From: Entonaema liquescens
Taxonomy: Eukaryota; Ascomycota; Sordariomycetes; Xylariales; Xylariaceae
Assembly: GCA_902805475.1 (NCBI GenBank)
Contig: CADCSX010000010.1
Coordinates: 1,645,001-1,709,000 of the forward strand
Direction: 5' to 3'
Length of the DNA: 64,000 nucleotides
Part shown: positions 1 through 11,113 of the stretch, piece by piece
Layout: the number at the start of each line of letters is the position of its first letter
Position numbering within the stretch: position 1 is the stretch's first letter
Notes under the pieces: model-generated
What the model saw: the letters and a program-made list of their open reading frames with translations, nothing else
Told to the model about the DNA's origin: nothing
The model's database searches: none
Position numbers and translations under genes: made by a program

Positions 1-1711
1 TAATTATTAACATTTATAATAATTAAATATGTTAAATTTAATGTATTATTATATTAAATTTTGTAAAAAATTTTATTTAATGTATTATAAAAAGATTTAT
101 TCATTAAATACGTTATTATTTAAATTATTATAAATTAATATTTATTTAGTATTTTATTATTTTTAACTTATATTAATATCGTTTAGATTTTATTTTTTAA
201 TTTTTTAATAATATTTTTAATAATATTTCTTAATTAATATTATCCGGCAATTATGTAACGAATTATAATGTTTTTTTAATAATAATATTATTTAAATTCA
301 TAATTAATATATAAACTTAAAATGTTTAAAATAATAATATAATAACGTTGTTTAAATTTTTTTTATTATTTTAAAAAATTTTTAAATGTTAATAATTAAT
401 TTTTAAAGTTTTTAATTAATATAATTTAATTTATATATAAATAATTATATATTATTATTAACTATTTTTTATAATTATTAATATTTTATATATTTAATAA
501 TATACCCGTTTTATTAATATATAATAATTTTAAATTATAAACGTTTTTTTTTAATGTTTTTATATAAAGTTTTTTAATCATTTTATCTTTTATATAAATT
601 TTATAAAAATAATGTTTTTTTAAAAAATTAATATTTGTAAATATATTTATAAGTTTTTTTAAATTTTAATTACTTAAATAACTTAATCATTTATGTTATA
701 TTTTTAATAATAAATTTAATATAAAGTAAAAATAAAATGTTATATTAAAATTTATTATATTAAAATAATTATCTTTTTAATTAATTATATATAAATTATT
801 TATTTTAATTACGGTTAAAAATATTTTTTCGTTTTTAATACCGTAAATTAAATCTTATCAAAATAAAAATTTTACTTTTTTATAAATAAATTAAAATATT
901 AAAATAAAGTTATAAATTAAGTTAAAGTAATAAATAATATTTGTAATTTTGATTTTTTTAAATTATCTTTTTATAATAACTTAAAATGCGGTAATGTTTT
1001 ATAATTCCAATATAATAATTTTACTATTAATACCGTATATATAAAGCTTTTTATATAAACGTAAATTAATAAATAATATTTTATTATAATAATTAATTTA
1101 ATTACAACCATTATTAATTATTATTATTTTTTATAATTTAATAATTAATTTTTTAACTTTTAACTTTATTATAATTATAAATTTTAATGTTATTAATATT
1201 TTTTTTATAAATAAGTTTATTAATACGTAATTAAATACAAGGTTAATTATAAAAGTTATTAATTTTAACAATTTATTTTATAATTAATTATCTTATATTT
1301 AATTATTTTATACCCCATTATTTAATATATCAAATTATAATTTATTAAATAAATATTTTTAAAATATTTTTAATAAAATGTTAAATTTTAAAAAGTTAAT
1401 TATTAAAATGTTAAATAATTTTTTAAACGTTATAAACATTATTATAATAATAAATATTAATAATTTAATTTAATTTTTATAAATTAATATAATAATTATA
1501 ACGTTATTTTTATTATATTTAAACTTTTTACTTTTATTTTTAAACTTACTTCGCTAATTTTTAAACCGTTTTTTAAAGTATTTTTAAAAATAATTAATTA
1601 TTTTATAATTAATTAATCGTCATTCGGTCATTATATAATAAATATATATAAAACTCTTTTTACATTTAATATTTAACTTATTAAAATAATTAATTAAAAC
1701 ATATTTATTAT
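1..1711. repeat. A+T-rich RIP-like island, left part
   Basis: Almost entirely A and T, with no open reading frame of any length. The few remaining C and G bases sit largely in CpG (short ACGT, CCG and ACGA contexts). CpG loss by simple deamination would give the opposite pattern, whereas RIP acts mainly on CpA and tends to spare CpG. The original element cannot be recognised. Confidence 0.8.
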
Positions 1712-2309
1712 GAGCAACACTAGTTCGGCAGTGGGGGGCGTACTAGGTCGGCAGTAGCCACACCATTTTGTATGGGAGCGCCACACCCGCGAAAATCGCA
1801 CAAGTACTACATGTATCTCCATACAAATTTACTAGTGCGCGACCGTACTTCCCATGCCCACCCCGCCAGATCTCTTATCTATCAAATTACCTTATCTAAT
1901 CTACCGAACCAACCACCCAGTCAATCAATCAATCAGTCAGTCAGTCAGTCAGTCAGTCAGTCAGTCAGTCAGTCAGTCAGTCAGTCAATTAGTTCAATAG
2001 TCAATTAAACAAGCGCTGCATTTGTTGTCTATTTCGCTTCGAAACGCGCGTATGCGACCGTATAAGATGTTGTGGAATTGATAGGTAATTTCAAGGGGTT
2101 GAGGCCTTACAAGAATATTGCCAGGTAGGCGGTGAGGGATTTGACCAATAGGAGGGCGTGCATGGTAAAAAGCCACGAAAGATAAGATTTGCCAAAGGTT
2201 ACAAGTGAACACTAGTAAATTTGTATGCGCGGGGAGGTACTTGTTGGTACAAAGCCATTGTGGCTACTGCCGACCTAGTACGCCCCCCACTGCCGAACTA
2301 GTGTTGCTC
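1712..2309. mobile_element. Non-autonomous inverted-terminal-repeat (MITE-like) DNA transposon, 598 bp
   Basis: The two ends are perfect inverted repeats of about 51 bp (1712-1762 and 2259-2309), starting GAGCAACACTAG. An identical 8-bp direct repeat, TTTATTAT, flanks the element (1704-1711 and 2310-2317), as expected of a target-site duplication. Each terminal repeat holds two copies of a 14-bp motif, ACTAG(T/G)TCGGCAGT, spaced 23 bp apart (1719-1732 and 1742-1755 on the left), which resemble transposase-binding sites. A second inverted pair, CATACAAATTTACTAGTG, lies further in (1820-1837 and 2210-2227). No transposase is encoded. Eight-bp duplications fit hAT or Mutator-like families; the long G-starting repeats lean towards Mutator-like. 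The element has normal base composition while its flanks are strongly A+T, so it either inserted after RIP or escaped it. Confidence 0.9.
1929..1989. repeat. CAGT tetranucleotide microsatellite
   Basis: About a dozen copies of a CAGT/TCAG unit in the interior of the inverted-repeat element, with a few CAAT variants at the left edge. The translated product of this stretch is only a Ser-Val-Ser-Gln repeat, so it is not taken as coding. Confidence 0.9.
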
Positions 2310-4130
2310 TTTATTATTTTTATTTTTAATTTTTTAAATTTATTTTTCTTATTAAATTAATTTAATAATATTATTTATAATAATTATAATTTTAATAATT
2401 AAATTATTATTATCTTATATAAATATAATATTATAATTTTAAAAAAACGTTATAAAAAAATATTATAATTAAAATTTAAAATTTTAAAAAACTTATTAAT
2501 TAAATATAATTTATTAATTATATAAGTTTTATTTAATTTTTTAAAATTTAATTATAATTATTTTAATTTTAATAATAATATTATAACGGTTTTTTTAATA
2601 ATTAATAAAATAATATTTTATTTAAACGTTAAATTTTAAAATATAACATTATTTTATAATTTATATTTTTTTTTAAAAGTTTTTTAAAAATTAATTATTA
2701 TAATCTTTTTTATTATTATATTTTTAAAGTTTTTTTTTAAATAATAATAAATATATTCGTAAACTTTATTTTACTTATTTTATTAAATTTTAATTTTTTT
2801 ACAAAACTTAACCATTATAATACTTTCATTATTTTTTACGTTCGTAAAAACTATTTTATTAATCTCGTTTAAAAATATTTTTTTATACCCTTATATTATT
2901 AAATAATTAAATATCTCTTTTTTAAACATTAACTATTTATTTATTAAATTTAAATAAATAATATTATTTAAAATTATATTACCTTTTTTCGTTTTTATAA
3001 TTATTAAAAAAATATTAAAAAAAATTATTAAATAATATAAAAAACTTTATAAATTTTAACTAATAAAACTATTTAATTACGGAATAATTTTTTAAAATAT
3101 AATTAATCGGTTTTATAATTAAAACTAATATTATTTTAAAATATTTACCTAAATTTTAATTAAAAAACTTCGAATCTTAAATTAACGTTTTTTTAAAATA
3201 AATAATATATTTTTTTTCCAAAAACTTTAAAATAAATATTTCGGAAAATATAATAAATTTTTATAATAAATTACGTAAAATAATTATTTTAAAACCGAAA
3301 TAATTAACATTTAAATTAATTAAAAAAAATATAAAAAATATATTATTTATATTTAATAAACGTAATTTTAATAATGTTATTATAAATGTAAAATTAAAAT
3401 TTTTAAAATAAATTTTTTTTAAAAAATTTTTAATTAATAATTATTTAAGTTTTTATGTTAAATATAAGAAATTTCATTTATTTAAATATTTAAAATATAA
3501 TACCTTTTATAATAATTTTTCCTTAAAATTATATTTAATTATTATTTATTAATTTTTTATTTATTATAATATTTAACCGGAATTTATTATTTAAATAATA
3601 TTAATATTTTATATAATAATTTTTTATATTATTAAAATTATTATTTTAATTTAAAAAATTTTAATATATTTATAATTTATATTTATTAAAATAAAATAAA
3701 TTTTAACATTATTATTAATTAATATACGCTTTAATACAATAATAATTTTATAAAAATTAAATTAACATTTAATATTAAAAGTTTTTATAAAAAAAAAATA
3801 ATAAATTCTTTATTATTATAATTTTAATTTTAATATTCTTTTTTAACGTATTATTTTTACAAATTTTCCTTTTTAATTTTTTAAGATTTTTTTATTTTTT
3901 ATTTAATACGTAATAAAAATTATAATAATTTAAATTAATTATATTTTTAATAAATAATATATTAAATAATAAAATTAAATTTAATTATATTTATAATTAT
4001 AAATTTTCGAATTTATAATTTATTATAAATAAATATAAATTATAAAATATAAATTAATTATATTAGTTAATTATTTAATTAAGTGTATAAATAAAGTATA
4101 TATAATATATAAAAGTTACAAATATAAGGC
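2310..4130. repeat. A+T-rich RIP-like island, right part
   Basis: Continuation of the A+T island after the inserted element. Composition is the same: a few residual C/G bases mostly in CpG, and no reading frame. The A+T content drops near 4130, where ordinary intergenic sequence begins. Confidence 0.8.
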
Positions 4131-5091
4131 ATATAATTAGCCCCTTAATTTACCAGCCACACATATTCCAGCATTAGCTAACTAACCTATGGAGATTTGT
4201 ATTTCTCTATAGTTAGAATAAAAATACTTGGAAGATTCAACTTCTGCATCTCAACTAGCAGATGTAGTTAGTAGGTTAAGACGTTTGAATCACAGGGCAC
4301 GTAATATTGTATAGTAACAATGAATGTATTGGTGACTTGACTACTTCAAAGATTCCTCTTATTTAGAGTGCTGGGTTTGTTAAGGATTATAAGTGCTGGC
4401 TACATATAACATTCGCCTGTAGAGTATTGGGCTTTAATTAAGAAAATACTTTAGCAATATGATTAGTGTATCAAACTTTTAGGTGTTAATTAATAAGAAG
4501 CTATTCCGACTGCCCAATCTCTTATCGGTGCGAGGAGGCGAATGTCACCAAAGCGCAGGTCAACCCAACAACATCATTGCCCACCAGCCCAATCTTGTAA
4601 CCTAAAGAAACAAGGCGACCTCTCTTAGTGCAAGTTGGGTTGGATTTCCATTTTCCAATGGAATATTGCGCCCAAATTCGGAGAGAACCGATAAGAGGCA
4701 ATTAATAATAATTAATAAAATTTGATAAGATACTTATGACCTGTGCAGCGCCTTTCTAGTAGCCCCGCGCGGAACGGGTTTTGGTCACTTACATATCGCT
4801 TCCGGATCGGATCCGACATCACGGATCCACCCAACAAGACTTCGGAACCGATCCTCCATCTTAACGACCACAATATGGGCCATGTCAATGTCTATAAATA
4901 CAGATGTAAGAACTTGATAATAGTTGATAAATTTTCTCTGTTATGACCAATATTAAGATAACCCTTTTTTCATCACAGTCATTCGTGTCACAAAGCTTCC
5001 TTAGGATATGAGATAATTTCTCTTAAAAGACTTTACTTAGTTATCTAGATTCCCAAACAAGAATAATTCTTCTATGCTCAACTATTAGAAG
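4131..5091. other. Intergenic, possible short element relic
   Basis: No gene recognised. Matching inverted arms CTCTTATCGGT (4522-4532) and ACCGATAAGAG (4687-4697) enclose about 150 bp of normal composition and could be a decayed element or chance. The last 300 bp are the presumed promoter of the reductase gene at 5092. Confidence 0.4.
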
Positions 5092-6003
5092 ATGGCTTCA
5101 ATTCGAGTCGCAATTGCCGGTGCCACGGGACATATTGGAACTCCCATTCTCGAAGCTCTCCTCGGCTCGGAGTTCGATGTAACGGTCCTCTCGCGTATAG
5201 GTGGAAATTCATCCAAGTTGAAAGCCCATCCTAAACTTACTATCAAAGAGGTTGATTTCGATTCTGTCGAGTCCCTGACTCCTGCGCTTGCGGGGGTTCA
5301 AGTGGTCGTCTCTTGTGTGGCAATATCGGCAATGGGCGACCAAAATCCCCTAGTCGACGCCGCTGTGGCAGCAGGTGTGCAGCGATTCATCCCAGCGGAG
5401 TTCGGCATGGATTCCGCGAATCCCCTATGCATGAAGCTACCCATCATAGGTGTATCTAAGGTAACGACGCAGAGACGCCTTGAGGAGAAATCCAGGTCTA
5501 ATCCCAAGTTTACCTATACGGCAATTGCAAATGGTCTGTTCCTGGATTGGTGCCTCGAGGAAAACATTATCCTGAACATACCTCAGCACACTGCAACTCT
5601 ATATAACGGCGGCGACGTAAAATTCAGCGCCTCCCTTCTGTCGGATATCGCGAAGGCCGTTTTGGGTGTTATTGCGCACCAGGATGAGACAGCGAATCGC
5701 GTAGTCTATATCCACTCGGCCCTGATCACTCAAAACCAATTGATCCAGTATGTAAAGGACAAGGATGGGAAGAAGTGGGACACAGCTGTTAAAGATACAG
5801 AGGAGCTTAGACAAGAAAGCCTGGCAGCACAGACCGAGGGGCTTAAAGAGGGTATTGACGCTGCAACATTGGGATTTTGTCTATGTGCCATGTTCGACCC
5901 CGACTATGGTTGTGACTTCTCGAGCCACTTGGATAATGAGCTGTTAGGCATAAAGGAGTTGGGTGAGGCTGAGCTGAGGAAGTTGGTGGAGGGCTTCTTG
6001 TGA
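5092..6003 (+). CDS. NmrA-like / isoflavone-reductase-like NAD(P)-binding oxidoreductase
   Basis: Single-exon gene of 303 codons. The N-terminus has a Rossmann fold with the dinucleotide motif GATGHIG (residues 10-16), following the start MASIRVAIA. A second family feature is the segment VQRFIPAEFGMD, where isoflavone/pinoresinol-type reductases and fungal NmrA-like proteins have a conserved RFxPSEFG. The size is normal for the family. Members are either NADPH-dependent reductases of small aromatic molecules or redox-sensing regulators; the sequence does not decide between them. The gene stands between the A+T island and an acyltransferase gene on the same strand, so a role in a small accessory pathway is possible but inferred. 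The start ATG is the first in frame and gives the expected N-terminus. Confidence 0.88.
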   Translation: MASIRVAIAGATGHIGTPILEALLGSEFDVTVLSRIGGNSSKLKAHPKLTIKEVDFDSVESLTPALAGVQVVVSCVAISAMGDQNPLVDAAVAAGVQRFIPAEFGMDSANPLCMKLPIIGVSKVTTQRRLEEKSRSNPKFTYTAIANGLFLDWCLEENIILNIPQHTATLYNGGDVKFSASLLSDIAKAVLGVIAHQDETANRVVYIHSALITQNQLIQYVKDKDGKKWDTAVKDTEELRQESLAAQTEGLKEGIDAATLGFCLCAMFDPDYGCDFSSHLDNELLGIKELGEAELRKLVEGFL

Positions 6004-6587
6004 TATGCACAGGGGCCCAAGGGGTAGTGGGGAGAGGGGAGGAAGAATACTGATAAATGAAAAGGGGTAGAAAAAGGGGGTGGCCTCTTATTGTCTATTT
6101 AATCTCCATCTAGGTATAAATAGCGGTGCAACTGAATCAAGCGACGTTATAAAAAAAGAAGAAAAAAGAAAGAGAGAAAGAAAGACAATACGGAATGATA
6201 AGTGAATAGTTAAATATAAATTTTGTATGAATTTTGTATGAATTTTGTATTGGTTGTTAATATGCTTCGATATTAGTGTTTTCCTAGTTGTAAAGATGCA
6301 ACTATAGATGTATAAGATCTGGTTTAATGCATCATAGCTCTTTAAATCGGGTCTTTTCAACTAGGATAAATCACGTGCACGCGCGGCGGACTCGGGTTTA
6401 AGCTCATTAATTACGCGTTTTGGACGCGTCTTTTCATAAATAAGATGTAGAAAGCGCGCTGTTTACGATTCTATACTCCTTTTATATAGTTATAATTTTA
6501 CCGTGATTTATCTTGTTTTTCTGTGTGCTGAGTTTAAAGGCCTACCCTCGAGTTTTGAATACTTGTTCGCAACACTCTTTTTCTTCG
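6004..6587. other. Intergenic
   Basis: Spacer between two genes on the same strand. It contains a purine-rich run near 6150-6185 and a triplicated GAATTTTGTAT-type repeat around 6224-6250. No gene seen. An in-frame ATG at 6513 lies upstream of the chosen acyltransferase start. Confidence 0.5.
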
Positions 6588-8117
6588 ATGGTTTCACCAG
6601 AGAATCAGTATCATCGCCTCCAGTGGACAAAGTCTCAAGATGGCATCTGGTCACGAGAGATTAACGAGTGCGAAAGATTCTACCAGTTGTTCATTAGAAG
6701 TGGAGAGGGTTGCTATCCTGTCACCGCCTGCGCGTCTTTTACCCTCGAATCATCACCGACAGTAACAACCAACGAGAACGAAAGACATCGTATTGAAGAT
6801 GCCTTGCGGAGAGCTTGGGTTGTTCTCCATTACCATCACCCGACTTTACGTACTCGTGTCGAACGTGGCGAGGATAGTAGCCGATGGAGAAGAGTTTATT
6901 CTATGTTCGAGAATAAGGAAGAAGAAGAACGATGGTTGCAATCGACGCTCAAGGTTATTGACGTCGATGGAGATCCACTACAATGGTTTAATAATACATC
7001 CGCCTCCTTCGAAACTTCAACCTTGTTTTTGGTCAAACCGAAGGAAAAGGACAGGTATCTCAACCACGTCTTCTTGCGATGTCCTCACGATATTACGGAT
7101 GGTGTTGGCATTCTTCATTTGCTCAACAACTTCTTCACTCATGCTGCCCTCGCTTACGAGCAAGGAACTGAGTATATCTTACCCGTATGGGGCAATGAGT
7201 ATGAAAAGCTTTCCCCATGCATTCAACTCGTCACAGAAACTCCCGAATCTTTCACAGAGTCTCAGATCAAGCGTTTCGAAGAGATTCAGGTCCAAAATAG
7301 GGAGACCTATACTCACCCCGGCCTCCTTAGTTTGCCCACGAGTTCTAGTCCAACCGCATCGCAGGATGGTCAGAGACAACGCGTTGCGGTTTCGGTCTCC
7401 AAAGCTACGACTGAGAAGATTCTCCGTGGCTGTAAAGCCCTTGCTACTGGTGTGACTGTTACTCATGTCTTCATGTCGGCTTTAGCGATGGCCCTTTCTG
7501 AGACACAACCCCGGAAAGAAGAGCCCTATGCTGTTCGTTACGCCAACCAGACTATGATTAATTTGCGGCCATACTGTCGCGAACCATATAACACACCTCA
7601 GTACGCGGACGCTCCGTATCATACCGTCTCGACTCAGGCCCTAGGTATAGATCTAGTTGTGCCAGCTTCAACAGGTGCGGATGAAGGAAATAAGGCAGAT
7701 GAGTTGTCGAACGTTGCGATCAAAGTACGTGATTACTTTAAAGCTGTCCGCCCAGTATCATCCGGGGATGAGAATCTCATTTTTTCTCCAATGGTATTCA
7801 AGAGCCTAGCACCCCCACCAGGTTCAGACCCTCATGCTGTGTCTGAAACCCCCTTTTGCCCAGTGCCTCTGTCCTCGATTGGCAATATTGCTTCGATGGT
7901 GTTACCAGTCCATGGCCCTTTTAAGCTCTCGTGGGTCTGGAGAGCTAGCGAGCCGATTGGTGCTGGTGTAGCAGTGCTTCTGGCAACTTGGGATGGGAAG
8001 ATTGAGCTTTCCGCAGTGTTTGATATACGGTATCACAGTGCGGAATATGTCGAGAAGTTCTTGGGGCGTATTATGGCTTCCGTTCTCAAAGGACTTAACA
8101 TTGATGAGCGCCTATGA
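6588..8117 (+). CDS. HxxxD-type acyltransferase (condensation-domain superfamily, Tri3-like)
   Basis: Single-exon gene of 509 codons from the chosen start. The catalytic motif HDITD (His167, Asp171), in the context CPHDITDGVG, marks the CoA-dependent acyltransferase/condensation superfamily. The N-terminal pattern W.....DGIWSREINECERFY is typical of fungal alcohol O-acetyltransferases related to trichothecene 15-O-acetyltransferase. The C-terminal half has the usual second lobe ending in KIELSAVFDIRY, with no clear DFGWG motif. The start at 6588 (MVSPENQ) is preferred over an in-frame ATG at 6513, because the extra 25 residues look unlike a targeting signal or the family N-terminus. The likely reaction is acyl transfer from a CoA ester to a hydroxyl of a small molecule; the substrate cannot be read. 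Neighbouring oxidoreductases suggest a tailoring role. Confidence 0.8.
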   Translation: MVSPENQYHRLQWTKSQDGIWSREINECERFYQLFIRSGEGCYPVTACASFTLESSPTVTTNENERHRIEDALRRAWVVLHYHHPTLRTRVERGEDSSRWRRVYSMFENKEEEERWLQSTLKVIDVDGDPLQWFNNTSASFETSTLFLVKPKEKDRYLNHVFLRCPHDITDGVGILHLLNNFFTHAALAYEQGTEYILPVWGNEYEKLSPCIQLVTETPESFTESQIKRFEEIQVQNRETYTHPGLLSLPTSSSPTASQDGQRQRVAVSVSKATTEKILRGCKALATGVTVTHVFMSALAMALSETQPRKEEPYAVRYANQTMINLRPYCREPYNTPQYADAPYHTVSTQALGIDLVVPASTGADEGNKADELSNVAIKVRDYFKAVRPVSSGDENLIFSPMVFKSLAPPPGSDPHAVSETPFCPVPLSSIGNIASMVLPVHGPFKLSWVWRASEPIGAGVAVLLATWDGKIELSAVFDIRYHSAEYVEKFLGRIMASVLKGLNIDERL

Positions 8118-8646
8118 TAATTCCAGTCGAGACATACATTTATGGACTGCCCCGTAATACGGCTAAGGTGAGAAGATATCCTGCTCCAAGACCTTGGGTT
8201 ATGAAAGTGTAAATTCAACATATTAACACTAGGTTGCTACGAATTATCATATACTTACCTACACAATGGAAAGTGTGTTTGTATAGATATTCCACAAGGC
8301 TATCAACTAGCCCTGGAAGGTCAATTGCGGAATCTACTTTTACGGTCTTTCGAGAATTAGCTAGAATCTAACCTCCTAGTCAAGGTAGTAAATCAATACG
8401 ATTACTGTGATCAGAAGATGCTGTACTAGCACCAAGAGACAATGATATTATTATAGTGATTGCATTATGGCGGTTCCATCAGTCTCCTGTCGCGTCTGAT
8501 ACAATACGTATCGGGGCTGCTAATATTACACAGGAAAGGAAAAGTAGGTATTTTTGAGAAAAGTAGAATTAAGGGCAGGCACTTCTTGAACCGATTGGGA
8601 TATAACACTTTAATTTTAAGAAATATCAATCATTACAAAATTTCTA
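8118..8646. other. Intergenic between convergent genes
   Basis: Spacer between the ends of the acyltransferase gene and the FAD oxidoreductase gene on the opposite strand. No gene, repeat or RNA recognised. Confidence 0.5.
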
Positions 8647-10346
8647 TTATACCTTTGAGATCTTGAATCCTCCTGGAACCCTAGTTTGGAAAACTCCTTT
8701 AGGGTCGTACTTTGCTGCGGCTGCTTTCATCTTCCTTATGTTTGCCTCACCGTAGGTGCTGAAAGGGTTTTGCGAGCCGTCGCAATAGTTCAAGTACAAA
8801 AACCCAATGTCACCCTTGATCGACTTGGCATACGTTTCAATCTCACCAATGGCCGCCTTCAGGGAGGGAAACCCAACCTGAGCTGATATTTCAGGGGTCT
8901 CAACCTCAACCGCAGCAACCAAAAGAACGCAGTCTTCTTGTAAATTCTCAATGCCAAACATATTGCCGCCTCGGGCTACAGAGTGCTGTGCAAATGACGT
9001 TGGCAACGGTTGTAATACCATTGATATGTAGAAGTTTCCATCGGGGATCAGCCCCTTCAGTTGCTCGGCTAGGTGTTCAAATACTTCGGCTGCCTTCTTG
9101 ATAATTCTCGCGTCGAGCTTGAAGGTAAGTGTGAACCAGGTATCTCTAATTAGACGTATTAGCTAGTGACATATTGCGCCGTAAATATCTGTTTACTTAC
9201 TGTTTCCCTGAAGGCACTAGGAAGCTAACTAACTTCTTAGCCACTGTGGTCGTTGTCATGTTCCCCTTGCCATCCGGGATTGTCAAGAACTTTTGCAAAG
9301 ATTTGCTGTGCTCGACACCGTCGAGATTGGTCAATACCATATCAATGTAATGGTCTTTTGCCTGAGGTAGCATTGTCCACATTGCCAGAATATGACTGTC
9401 GGGGTTCACGGCGAGATTCTTCGTGAAGTCAACGAATGCTTCAACGAGTACATCGGTAGCCGTTTTGGGGAATATAATACTCCCATCCCAGATCTTACCT
9501 GCATTAAAGGTTTCCATGTCAAATCGAGTTACTATACCAAAATTGTTGGAACCGCCCTTTAATGCTAAGAAGAGGTCTGAATTCGTTTCCTTGTTGGCTT
9601 GAATGACGCTACCATCGGCCAAGACAACTTCGTAGTTAATAACTTGGTCTAGAAACGTACTGTCAGTAAGACTTTCTCTAGTTTCAATTGATGGTAACTG
9701 GAGAGATGAGAAAGGTGGGAACCACTAACCACACGCGAATCCATAACGACAGGTGTAAAATGTCTTGCCCCCTCCAGTTAGAAGACCGCCGACGCCAACC
9801 AGACCTTCTCGACCACCGGCAACCAAAACTCCATCTATAATTTTCTTATCAGTTTAAAGACTCAAACGCTAGTAGATGCATGTAATTCCTTACGTTTTTC
9901 GAGCTCCGTATACACATCCGCCCATCTACCGCCCGGTTGAATAGCTGCAATCTTGGTTTCTGAGTTGTATGTTGTAGCTGTCATAAGACCGAGATCAATA
10001 GTGATACCGGATTCAATATTGTTAGATCCAGCCCATGCCATGTGACCGCCACTAGGTATTTGGTAGATTTGTGTTAGTATAATAACACTTGGTTCTAAAT
10101 CAGCTCATGGATTTCTGACCTTCGGATTGCGAAATTGCAGTCAGTGGTATCAACCAAAACTTCTAAGGCCTTGGAAACCTCTTCCGTATTTCGAGGTTGA
10201 ATGATAGCCCATGGCTTCAGCTGCGCCGTGAGAGACCAATACGAGCTAATTCGATCCTCGTAAGCCTTTTGCCCGGGCTTATACAATATGTCCCCCAGCC
10301 CAGCCTTCTCAAGGTTTGCGATCGCGGGTTGGGAGGCTAAAGACAT
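8647..10346 (-). CDS. FAD-linked oxidoreductase, berberine-bridge-enzyme-like
   Basis: Five exons on the minus strand: 10346-10120, 10051-9894, 9834-9730, 9648-9201 and 9145-8647, joined by GT-AG introns, give 478 codons plus stop. In order: FAD-binding segment with YWSLTAQLKPWAIIQP; RSGGHMAWAGSNN, whose His79 is the expected site of covalent 8-alpha-histidyl FAD; GGRWADVYTELEKHGVLVAGG; GFACDQVINYEVVLADGS; GGSNNFGIVTRFD; and a C-terminal YLNYCDGSQNPFSTYG resembling the substrate-domain end. Such enzymes oxidise small molecules in the cytosol or a secretory compartment. No signal peptide is seen from the chosen ATG, but the first exon is open upstream of it, so a further 5' exon cannot be excluded. 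The gene is convergent with the acyltransferase, and the two could share a pathway. Confidence 0.88.
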
Positions 10347-11113
10347 GTTATACCTAGATTCGTAAAGAGTACCTTGCCTATTGGCTATATACTCATCGGG
10401 TTGTCTGACCAATAGTATTGTAGGATAATATACTTATATTTCACAGTAAGTGGGAGGTATGATCGAGAACAAGGACACTAGGAAAATATGAATATGGTCT
10501 GTTTTAAGGATTCGTCTACCCCTGTATAGGAGCAGGAGGATATAAAGCCAACGCAACATGAGCCCACAGATTATAGCCCTCTGATTTAGCCAAGAAAATT
10601 AAAGCATTGCGGTGAAAGGTCTTGGTTCTGAGCTATATCGTACTAATGGCCAATTATAGAATAGCACAGATAGGTGTGACTTAACCCAATTGAAGACTTA
10701 TTGAACTTCTGTGGTCACAATATACTGCCCAAGCCAGGTAATGGTATTAGTGCGATTAATTACTAGAAGGCTATTTATTAAGAGGATGTAAATCATCCCC
10801 TCGGTATAGGAAGCGCTTCCCCATACGATATTTTACAGAACAGCTTTTTTGAGCCTCACATAACGAAGGATCTGGTTTTTTTTTTTAAGTGACCCCCTAA
10901 ATAACAACTAACCTCAAGTAGATCATTACCCTATTTACATGAACACTGCATATACCTGTTAGATGCACAATAATATTGCCTTTCTTCGTTTAAGTAATTA
11001 AGGGTATATATAATTAAGTCACTACGAGGTAAGGTACCATCACGAACGAGTTCGATATATTATCAACCTTCAAAAAAGAGAGGAAAAAGGAGTATTCTGA
11101 GCCTACTCTAACA
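10347..11113. other. Intergenic
   Basis: Moderately A+T-rich spacer upstream of both the FAD oxidoreductase and the pseudogene. No coding signal, RNA gene or repeat recognised apart from a T-run near 10876. Confidence 0.5.

Noticed and set aside
1..1711. Telomere or centromere at the left edge
   Set aside because: No TTAGGG-type repeat array is present. A+T richness alone does not show a centromere.
1772..2008. Open frame across the CAGT repeat
   Set aside because: It lies inside the inverted-repeat element and most of it is repeat-derived Ser-Gln-Val; no protein-like features.
6793..7455. 220-codon overlapping frame in the acyltransferase gene
   Set aside because: Shadow frame inside a gene whose own frame carries the HDITD motif.
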